Shown: piece by piece, positions 52,316 through 64,000 of the stretch
Position numbering within the stretch: position 1 is the first letter of the stretch
How the letters are laid out: the number at the start of each line of letters is the position of its first letter
From: an uncultured Pseudomonadales bacterium
GTDB lineage: Bacteria; Pseudomonadota; Gammaproteobacteria; Pseudomonadales; Azotimanducaceae
Length of the DNA: 64,000 nt
Assembly (NCBI GenBank): GCA_958295875.1
Contig: OY282379.1
Span: 186,001-250,000, forward strand
Reading direction: 5' to 3'
The notes under the pieces: model-generated
Database searches by the model: none
What the model was told of the DNA's origin: nothing
The model's input: the letters and a program-made list of their open reading frames with translations, nothing else
Program-made: the position numbers and the translations under genes

Positions 52316-53608
52316 ATGGCGCCGGAAACAAACGGCCAACCGCGTCGGATTGCTGTTGCGTGGGCCTTCTACGACTGGGCCAATTCCGCCTTCACAACGC
52401 TGGTGGTGACATTCGTTTACGCCACCTACTTCACCTCCGCCATCGCGCCGGACGAAATCAGCGGCACCGGCCAGTGGTCTCGGGCGGTGGCGCTGTGCGG
52501 CATCCTCGTCGCGGTGGCGTCGCCAATGCTGGGCGCGTTGGCAGACCAAGGCGGCAACCGGCGCGGCTATCTGGCCGTTGCGACGCTCGTCTGCTGCGTC
52601 GCCACCTTCGCATTGACGTTCGTGGCGCCCGGCATGGAGAACGCGGTGCTGCTAGCCCTCACGCTGTTCGTCGTCGCCAACGTCGCCTTCGAGTTGGGTG
52701 GCGTCTTCTACAACGCTTTCCTGCCGGAAGTGGCGCCCGCCGAGCGCGTTGGCCGCGTATCTGGCTGGGCGTGGGGGCTGGGCTACGCCGGGGGCCTCAC
52801 CTGCCTCGCCATCGCATTGCTGGTGCTAGTGCGGGACGACCCGCTGTTCGGCGTGTCCACGGATGCGGGGTTCAACTATCGAGCCACCAACCTGCTGGTG
52901 GCCGGCTGGTTCTTGGCATTCAGCCTGCCGCTTTTGCTGTTGGCGCCGCGCCAACTGCGCCCACACGGAGCCGGCGCCCCGGGCGGCATCGCCACGGCCT
53001 ACCGCGCTCTCGCCCGCACCTTGAAGGAGATGCGCAAGTACCGTGAGATCGTCAAGCTGCTCGTCGCTCGGCTGGTCTACAACGACGGCTTGGTCACGAT
53101 TTTCGCCTTCGGCGGCATCTATGCGGCCGGCACTTTCGGCTTGACGCTATCCGAGGTGATCGTGTTCGGCATCGCCATCAACGTGGCGGCAGGCCTCGGC
53201 GCGGCGCTTTTCGGCTTGGTGGACGACCGGCTCGGCGGCAAGACCACCATTCTCATCACGTTGGCGGCGCTCATCCCCGCCACGGCCTTGGCCGCGCTGG
53301 CACCGAGCGTGACTTGGCTTTGGGTTTCCGCCATCGGCATCGGCATCTTCGTCGGCCCGAACCAAGCGGCGAGCCGCTCCCTGTTGGCGCGCTTCGTGCC
53401 CGAGGCCCGAACCACTGAGTTCTTCGGCTTCTTCGCCTTCTCCGGCAAGATCACCGCCTTCGCCGGGCCACTGCTCCTCGGCGCCGTCACGGAACTGTTC
53501 GACAGCCAGCGCGCCGGCGTCGCCACAGTGTTGATCTTCTTCGTGGTTGGCGCGGCGCTCCTGCTGCCCCTGAACGAGCGACGGGGCATGGCCGCAGGGG
53601 CGGGCTAG
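52316..53608 (+). CDS. MFS transporter, UMF1/Atg22-like
   Basis: The 430-aa membrane protein has about 12 helices. AFYDWANSAFTTLVVTFVYA near the start is the hallmark of the UMF1/Atg22 family. Later segments such as VSGWAWGLGYAGGL and GIFVGPNQAASRSLLARF also fit. It may export or import amino-acid-like products. It starts two bases after the transglutaminase stop and so belongs to the cluster, which suggests it moves the cluster's product; this is inference. Confidence 0.85.
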   Translation: MAPETNGQPRRIAVAWAFYDWANSAFTTLVVTFVYATYFTSAIAPDEISGTGQWSRAVALCGILVAVASPMLGALADQGGNRRGYLAVATLVCCVATFALTFVAPGMENAVLLALTLFVVANVAFELGGVFYNAFLPEVAPAERVGRVSGWAWGLGYAGGLTCLAIALLVLVRDDPLFGVSTDAGFNYRATNLLVAGWFLAFSLPLLLLAPRQLRPHGAGAPGGIATAYRALARTLKEMRKYREIVKLLVARLVYNDGLVTIFAFGGIYAAGTFGLTLSEVIVFGIAINVAAGLGAALFGLVDDRLGGKTTILITLAALIPATALAALAPSVTWLWVSAIGIGIFVGPNQAASRSLLARFVPEARTTEFFGFFAFSGKITAFAGPLLLGAVTELFDSQRAGVATVLIFFVVGAALLLPLNERRGMAAGAG

Positions 53609-53790
53609 GCGGGGCGCACGGTCGGAGTGCCCGCCATCGCTGTGGCGGGGCGCATTGGGCTGGAGAGACTGGCCGGGCAAGCGCAGCCCTTGTCGGCGGC
53701 CGGCTTGATGGCTGTGGGAGTGCCGCTGGGCTGCCTAGCTCAGGGCTCTAGGCGAGTCTCGCAGGCGACACTGCCACCAACGCTTCTGGA

Positions 53791-54756
53791 CTACCCCGCG
53801 CCGCTCGCCACATCCTCTCGACTGACGCGCTTGAGCGGATGCAGCGCCCCATCCTCACCGATGACGTAGTCCGGGAACTGCACGTCGTAGTTGCCGAGGC
53901 TCACGCGCTCGCCCGCCGTGCGCGTGCCGGTGGCCATGCCGAGCGTGCCGTAGGTGCGCAGGCCCAGCCGCGCCTTCAGCTTCGGGCTCGCCTCGTCCAG
54001 CACTTCCTGCAAGCAAGTGACGCCCCAGTTCTCCTGCTGGCGCGTCCACGGCAAGCAGAAGAATGAGGTGACATGGCGTCGCGGATGGCCTTCCACGTTG
54101 ACGCCGGCGCTGTGCCAAACGCGGCCATCCCAAGCGTACACGCTGCCGGCCGGCGCTTCGATTTGCGTCGCCTTGGCGCGTGGCGGCGGTTTGATCAGGT
54201 GCTCCGGCGCCCAGCGGTGGCTGCCCGGCACGAAGTAGGTGCTGCCGCGCGCGGGGGTGAAGTCATCCAGCAGCCAAAACAGGTTGCAGGAGGCCGGAAA
54301 GTCTGCCGTGGCCGGCACTTGGCCTTGGTCTCGATGCAGCGGTTGCGGCTCACGGGTGGGGGCGTGGTGGATGCTGGCGGTGAGGCTCGACAACAGGAAG
54401 TGCTTGCCCAGCATGTAACCAGCCAGCGCATCCGCCTCGCCGCGCTCCACCAACTCAAGAAACACCCGCCCCTTGTTCACCAAGTTGGAGAGTTGTTGCC
54501 GAGCGTCGCCAACATCCACCGGTGCCAGCGCCCCCAAAGCGCGTTCCGCCTCCGCCTGCCGATCCAGCCGCTCCCGCAAGGCCGTCACCTCGGCGTTGGT
54601 GAGCACATCCGTGAGGATGCACAGGCCATGCTCAGTCAGGTCTGCCTGCGCTTGCGCCACATCGGCCGTGGGCGCCGGCATCGGCAACGGCTCGGCGTCA
54701 GGCAGCGTCGGCGCTGCGACATAGCGGGTTTGGCGATGGGCGGCTGTGAGGTTCAT
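53791..54756 (-). CDS. Phytanoyl-CoA dioxygenase (PhyH) family protein
   Basis: The 321-aa protein is an Fe(II)/2-oxoglutarate oxygenase: PLHRDQGQVPA supplies the HxD motif, GRVWHSAGVNV the distal His and HPRRHVTSFF the 2-oxoglutarate-binding region. GSTYFVPGSHRWAPEH is the typical loop. It is more than 40 residues longer than the PhyH protein at 41163-41993, with an N-terminal leader and a C-terminal tail (FPDYVIGEDGALHPLKRV). ATG at 54756 (MNLTAAHRQTRYV) was chosen; an upstream extension has no protein character. Substrate unknown. Confidence 0.85.
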   Translation of the reverse strand: MNLTAAHRQTRYVAAPTLPDAEPLPMPAPTADVAQAQADLTEHGLCILTDVLTNAEVTALRERLDRQAEAERALGALAPVDVGDARQQLSNLVNKGRVFLELVERGEADALAGYMLGKHFLLSSLTASIHHAPTREPQPLHRDQGQVPATADFPASCNLFWLLDDFTPARGSTYFVPGSHRWAPEHLIKPPPRAKATQIEAPAGSVYAWDGRVWHSAGVNVEGHPRRHVTSFFCLPWTRQQENWGVTCLQEVLDEASPKLKARLGLRTYGTLGMATGTRTAGERVSLGNYDVQFPDYVIGEDGALHPLKRVSREDVASGAG

Positions 54757-54931
54757 GGCATGCGAAATTGGCAGCGGGCAACGGCGTGAGTATGGCGTTG
54801 CCGCGGCAGGCCGGTCAATCGCTGGGGCGTGGAGGGTTGCCGGCGGCACCGGCTCGATGGAGGTGGGCTGGGTGGTCTCCCGCGCTCGCCGAGATGGCGC
54901 AGGCGGCTGCCAGACGCTTCGACGCTCGCCG

Positions 54932-55325
54932 TCAGCCTTGAGGCGGACGCGCTGCGAGCCGCGCGAGCAGCGCCTCGCCGGTGTCGCATTCGAGCAGCCA
55001 TTCGCCGGCCTCGTCCAAGCGCGACAGGTCCGTCTCGTCCGCCAACAGCGCCGTCACACGACCCGCCACGCCCGCGCCGAACCGCCGCTCCGCCATCCGC
55101 CCAAGCAGGGCCACGCGCCCTTGGGCAAGGCCCTGTTCCACGCCTTGCGCCCGGCCCTTCTCCAAGCCACGCTCCACGCCCTGCGCGACCTCCGCTTCTT
55201 TCCACCGCGCCAGCGTCGCGTCCAACATCGCCGTCATCCGCTCTCCTCCTCTCTCCACGAGCGCCGCGGTAGTCCCGCTGCCAAGCCCAACGCTTCAGCG
55301 CGGACTCCATGCGCAGGCGCAGGCC
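54932..55325 (-). pseudogene. Truncated, frameshifted duplicate of the Rpn-like nuclease gene (C-terminal part)
   Basis: Reading from GGERMTAMLDATLARW to the stop at 54932 gives almost the same residues as the C-terminus of the neighbouring intact gene. There is one 12-residue insertion made by repeating the GVERGLEKGRAQ-like unit. Upstream, DNA to about 55325 still matches the intact gene (LRLRMESALKR versus LHLRVESALERL) but in another frame. The N-terminal nuclease part is missing. It most likely arose by tandem partial duplication. Confidence 0.75.
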
Positions 55326-55338
55326 ATCGCGCTTGCCG

Positions 55339-56358
55339 TCAGCCGTGCGGCGGACGCCCTGCGAGCCGCGCGAGCAGCGCCTCGCCGGTGTCGCACTCGA
55401 GCAGCCATTCGCCGGCCTCGTCCAAGTGCGGCAGGTCCGTCTCGTCCGCCAACAGCGCCGTCACACGGCCCGCCACGCCCGCGCCGAAGCGCCGCTCCGC
55501 CATCCGGCCAAGCAGAGCCACGCGCCCTTGGGCTAGGCCCCGCTCCACGCCCTGCGCGACCTTCGATTCTTCCCACCGCGCCAGCGTCGCGTCCAACATC
55601 GCCGTCATCCGCTCTCCTCCACTCTCCGCGAGCGCCCGCTCGCATTCCGCCAGCGGCGGCAGGTCCGCCGCTAGGTCAAGCCGCTCCAGCGCGGACTCCA
55701 CCCGCAGGTGCAGCCCGCGGCGGAACTCCGACGAACCCGCCCCAGCGTGCCGCCGGAACGCCTCCAGCAGCAGCCTCGGCAAGGCCTCCGCCGGCGACGA
55801 CTCCAACTCCGCCAGCGTCGCCAGGCAGCCGCCCGGAACCAGCCGCCGGCCCGCGCCGTCCGGCCCCCGCGCCAGCACCTGCAAGTCCACCGTAGCATAC
55901 ATCCGCACCTGCGCCGGCTCAGCGTCGCCGGTCAGCGGCCCCGCGCACTCCGCGGCCGCCCGCCACGGCCGCTCGCCGTTGTGGACCACGACCGACAGCA
56001 TCCCCGGCACCTCCCCCTCCGCCTGCGCCGTGCCCGACTGGCGCAGGCCGGACTCCACCAGGTGCAGGTAGTCCCGCATCCGCCAAGCCATGTCCGCGTC
56101 GTGGCCGGACTGGAACTCGAGCAGCGCCAGGACGTAGCGGCGGCGGCCGTTCGCCAGCTTCCCCGACTTGCGCTCGACGCGCCGCAGCTTGTCCTGCACG
56201 CGGGTGCGCGACAGCGCCGTCAGGTGCTCCTTGTCCAGCGACGCGGCGGCGCCGAAGTCCAGCCCGTCGGCCAGCCGCGGGGCGACCAGGCGCACGGTCT
56301 CCTCGAAGAGGCGCCGGTCTTGGAACAGCACCTTGTACGGCGCGTCGCTGGCCTGCAT
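55339..56358 (-). CDS. Rpn/YhgA-like PD-(D/E)XK nuclease (Transposase_31 family)
   Basis: The 339-aa protein opens APYKVLFQDRRLFEETVRL and carries RRYVLALLEFQSGHDADMAWRMRDYLHL, the E-x-Q-type nuclease core of recombination-promoting Rpn nucleases. The C-terminus (MAERRFGAGVAGRVTALL, then LLECDTGEALLARL) is a helical DUF4351-like tail, preceded by charged GVERGLAQGR repeats. ATG at 56358 is preferred because the family starts there; a longer frame upstream is not protein-like. Rpn proteins nick or cut DNA and may promote local rearrangement. A truncated copy of this gene's C-terminal part lies just downstream. Confidence 0.8.
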   Translation of the reverse strand: MQASDAPYKVLFQDRRLFEETVRLVAPRLADGLDFGAAASLDKEHLTALSRTRVQDKLRRVERKSGKLANGRRRYVLALLEFQSGHDADMAWRMRDYLHLVESGLRQSGTAQAEGEVPGMLSVVVHNGERPWRAAAECAGPLTGDAEPAQVRMYATVDLQVLARGPDGAGRRLVPGGCLATLAELESSPAEALPRLLLEAFRRHAGAGSSEFRRGLHLRVESALERLDLAADLPPLAECERALAESGGERMTAMLDATLARWEESKVAQGVERGLAQGRVALLGRMAERRFGAGVAGRVTALLADETDLPHLDEAGEWLLECDTGEALLARLAGRPPHG

Positions 56359-56736
56359 CGGGTTCCGCCGAAGTCCGGGCGCGGGGCGCCAACTGTGCGC
56401 CATCCGGCGAGCCGATTCCCGCCTAAACGCCACGCCGGGCGGATGTCTCACGCAAATCAAAGACATCTGCCATGCCTACACCGGCCGCCTCGCCCGAGCC
56501 CGGCCGCCTCGCCCGAGCACCGCAGCGCGCTCACCATGACCGCTGCAACGGACTCCGCGGAAGCGTGCTGCTTCGTCCCGCACAGAGGCCGGTGACGGAT
56601 CCCTCCCGAACGCTGCTCTACGAATTGCTTGAGCGATCGTGTCTGGTAGAAGGCCGCCGAACAACATCAACGGATGAGGTCGTATTATGACGCCGCATGA
56701 GCAGGTAGCCGCCGTAGAGCCGCTGGTCAGGAGCGC
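56359..56736. other. Intergenic region between the Rpn gene and hsdM
   Basis: About 380 bases hold the divergent promoters of the Rpn-like gene and the type I restriction operon. No gene, RNA or clear hairpin was found. A -10-like TATTAT occurs near 56684 without a matching -35. A short plus frame at 56593-56690 ends TLLYELLERSCLVEGR, faintly like the start of orotate phosphoribosyltransferase, but no more of such a gene is present. Confidence 0.5.
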
Positions 56737-58683
<1,947 letters not shown>

Positions 58684-58713
58684 GAGAAGCGTGCCGAACA
58701 CCGAGATGCCAAG

Positions 58714-59873
58714 ATGAGTGAAGGACAGCCACACAATACCAAGGGCGGTTGGACGGACAGTCGTTGGGGCGATTTGGCGACTCTTGAGTATGGGAAAGCA
58801 CTCCGTGGCTATAGGAATTCAAACGGATCCCATCCTGTATTCGGAACCAACGGGCAAATCGGCTACCACTCAGACGCTCTTTCCTTTGGACCAACCGTTA
58901 TCGTAGGACGGAAGGGCGCTTATCGCGGCGTTCACTATTCGCCTCGGCCGTGCTGGGTCATCGATACGGCCTTCTACCTACAGCCGAAGAAAGATATTGA
59001 TACGCGCTGGGCTTACTATGTGCTCCTCAATCAAGACGTTAATGAACTCGATAGCGGATCTGCCATTCCTTCCACAAGCCGCGAGGAGTTTTACGCCCTT
59101 CCAGTGACCGTGCCCCAATCCCGGGAACGACGCGCTATCGCGCGAGTCCTCGGTGCATTCGACGATAAGATCGAACTGAACCGTCGCATTAGTAGAACAC
59201 TAGACGAGGCCGTTAGAACCCTGTTCAAGTCATGGTTCGTTGATTCGCGCAGGCACCGAGAGGATCAGGACTTGCACCCACCGTCTGGAAGCCTAGACGA
59301 CTATGCATCGCTCAATCCGGAGTCTTGGTCGAAGACTAACCGGCCGGCTGAAGTGGCATACGTCGACTTGTCCAACACCAAGTGGGGCCGCATAGAGAAA
59401 GTCGAGAAGTACCTGTGGCGCGACGCGCCGAGCAGAGCGCGGCGGATAGTGCGACCTGGCGACACGATTGTCGGTACTGTGCGGCCCGCCAACGGTTCTT
59501 TCGCGTTGATCGGGAAAGAGGGCCTCACCGCAAGTACAGGCTTCGCGGCGCTGCGTCCAAAGGAGGACTTCGACGCCCAGTTCGTTTGGTGTGCGGCGAC
59601 ATCGAAGGAGAACATCGAACGCTTGGCACACTTGGCCGACGGCGGCGCATATCCAGCAGTTGCAGCAGACGCCATAGCGTCCACCCCAGTCGTTCTTGCA
59701 GATACAGCGACTAGGCGAAAGTTCTCCGATGCAACGGCACCACTTGTTGCCAACTACCTCGCCAGTGGCGACGAAACCCGTACCCTAACAGACCTGCGCG
59801 ACACCCTCCTCCCCAAACTCCTGTCCGGCGAAGTCCGTATCCGAGACGCGGAGAAGATCGCCGAGACTGCCAC

Positions 59874-59877
<4 letters not shown>
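58714..59877 (+). CDS. hsdS: Type I restriction-modification specificity subunit
   Basis: The 387-aa protein has two target-recognition domains (~10-150 and ~190-340), each followed by a conserved helix. After the first comes [18 protein letters not shown], then [16 protein letters not shown]. After the second comes [19 protein letters not shown]. It recognises the bipartite DNA target for methylation and cutting. The recognition sequence cannot be read. Codon use is less GC-rich in the first recognition domain than in hsdM and hsdR, typical of exchanged domains. Confidence 0.93.
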
Positions 59878-63112
<3,235 letters not shown>

Positions 63113-63113
<1 letters not shown>

Positions 63114-63565
63114 TGCGGGCGTTGTTGGATGTCAATGTCTTGATTGCGCTGGTGGACAGCAACCATGAGCACCACGAGATCGCCAGCCGCTGGCTGGAAG
63201 ATCACATCCAGGAGGGCTGGGCCAGCTGCGCGATCACCCAGAACGGATGCCTGCGAATCATGTGTGATCCGAAGTACCGAGCTCCTCTGCCAGTGGCGGT
63301 GGTTGCCGATGCTCTTCAGGAAGCCACTGACACGACGCACCATGAGTTCTGGCCAGACGCGAGCCTGCTGATGCCCGGCGTCATCGACTGGCAGCAGGTT
63401 GGCGGGCCCAAGCAGATCACGGACCTGTACTTGCTCGCTTTGGCTGCCAAGAACGAGGGGCGTCTTGTCACGTTCGACAAAAAGATAGTCAGACGCGCAG
63501 CTCTCACAGCCAGTGCCGAGACGTACTTCGTGATCCCTGCACCGGACGGCGGCAACGGTCCATGA
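63113..63565 (+). CDS. PIN-domain ribonuclease (VapC-like), coupled to hsdR
   Basis: The 150-aa protein opens MRALLDVNVLIALVDSNHEH (first acidic residue Asp 6) and contains QITDLYLLALAAKNEGRLVTFDKKI, with further PIN-domain acidic residues. Such domains cut RNA, usually as VapC toxins neutralised by a VapB antitoxin. No antitoxin-like gene precedes it. Instead its ATG overlaps the hsdR stop by one base, placing it in the restriction operon. It might be a toxin guard of the restriction system or an abortive-infection effector; that is inference. Confidence 0.82.
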
Positions 63566-63671
63566 CGCCTCTTGAGATTCGGCACTGTCAGCGTGTTGGC
63601 CTTCGGGCCAAGGCGGTGGTTTGCGTCCGGCGGAGTCGATACAGTTCACCGCGTGAGCTGACTGGCACCAA

Positions 63672-64000
63672 ATGAGCAAGGCCAACCCCAAGGGCACGAG
63701 CCCCTACGCAACCGGTGGCGGCGGCGTCACCTTTGAGCGGAGGGTTGCCGTTCAATACCTCGCTCGCTTGCTCACGGGGGATGGTGGTTCCGAACTCGGA
63801 GACGGGCGACGCGTAACGGCCGTTGCCTTCCAACAGGCACCCACACACGCAGTTGACGATCTCGTCGTGAGCGCTTCTCACCTTGGCGAGACGCAGCCCT
63901 CGCTGCTGCTCGCCCTCGGGATTCGACGCTCACCGAAGATCGTCAAGAGCGACGAGTCCACGCGAAAACTGATCGGCCAGTTCGTTCGCGCCGTTGTCGA
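63672..64000 (+). CDS. N-terminus of a probable defence NTPase/nuclease, runs off the window
   Basis: The 109 codons visible begin MSKANPKGTSPYATGGGGV, then TFERRVAVQYLARLLTG, and continue through VTAVAFQQAPTHAVDDLVVS and SKIVKSDEST-like sequence to the right edge. A 'SPYATGGGGVTFE.RVA.QYLA' start is familiar from large defence proteins with an N-terminal Mrr/Cap4-like nuclease region and a STAND or other NTPase body. The rest is missing, so the class is not settled. It lies in the same orientation after the PIN gene. Confidence 0.5.
   Translation, partial: MSKANPKGTSPYATGGGGVTFERRVAVQYLARLLTGDGGSELGDGRRVTAVAFQQAPTHAVDDLVVSASHLGETQPSLLLALGIRRSPKIVKSDESTRKLIGQFVRAVV

Noticed and set aside
56593..56690. 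Short plus frame ending TLLYELLERSCLVEGR, faintly like the start of orotate phosphoribosyltransferase
   Set aside because: Only about 15 residues resemble it and no active-site sequence follows, so chance is more likely than a pyrE remnant.

Overview
This is a high-GC bacterial window with densely packed, often overlapping genes, many GTG or TTG starts and CCA ends encoded in the tRNA genes. The gene set includes a DUF3014 protein, a COG3146 acyltransferase, LolCDE/MacB-like ABC genes, an outer-membrane barrel, many PhyH, sulfatase and acyl-CoA dehydrogenase genes, and an IS481 element. Together these suggest an uncultured Gammaproteobacteria-like Gram-negative heterotroph. That placement is inference; there is no rRNA in the window.

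Layout. 1-4.7 kb (minus strand): the end of an acyl-CoA synthetase, an AddA-like helicase-nuclease, a two-domain glycosyltransferase fusion, and tRNA-Arg. 4.8-9.6 kb: a small CopG-like protein, a type II-like restriction-modification pair and an OLD-like ATPase-TOPRIM protein, with codon use unlike the flanks (a defence island). 10-16.4 kb: an outer-membrane barrel, a GT39-like membrane glycosyltransferase with a repeated C-terminal domain, a DUF6884-like protein, a Sel1-repeat protein flanked by imperfect direct repeats, and a tRNA-Val/tRNA-Asp unit with a clear promoter. 16.5-19.5 kb: two acyl-CoA dehydrogenases.

19.6-22.5 kb holds the most notable locus. An RraA-family gene and a thioredoxin-like CPTC protein are followed by a gene whose reading frame crosses an in-frame TGA, giving a UGSC motif (U = selenocysteine). 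A SECIS-like hairpin lies just downstream of the TGA and a strong intrinsic terminator ends the operon. The gene reads naturally as a UGSC-family selenoprotein and would be missed by ordinary ORF calling.

22.6-28.1 kb: a four-gene ABC efflux/lipoprotein-type exporter operon (adaptor, ATPase, two FtsX-like permeases) with an IS481 element inserted just upstream. 28.3-32.6 kb: a second GT39-like protein sharing the C-terminal domain of the first, a COG3146 acyltransferase and a DUF3014 protein. 32.6-39.2 kb: asnS followed by a heterodimeric ABC exporter pair, then an ammonium transporter. 39.3-43.7 kb: a DUF2306-like membrane protein, an amidohydrolase, a PhyH dioxygenase and a lipoprotein sulfatase.

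43.7-48.7 kb (minus strand): a signalling operon of response regulator-PP2C phosphatase, RsbW-like kinase, LivK-like binding protein and histidine kinase. 48.9-53.6 kb: the ATP-grasp / alpha-E / transglutaminase cluster plus an Atg22-like MFS transporter. 53.8-56.4 kb: a second PhyH gene and an Rpn-like nuclease with a partial degenerate duplicate. 56.7-64 kb: a second defence region, with type I restriction-modification (hsdM carrying a SAP-like N-terminal extension, hsdS, hsdR), an overlapping PIN-domain gene, and the start of another probable defence gene that runs off the window.
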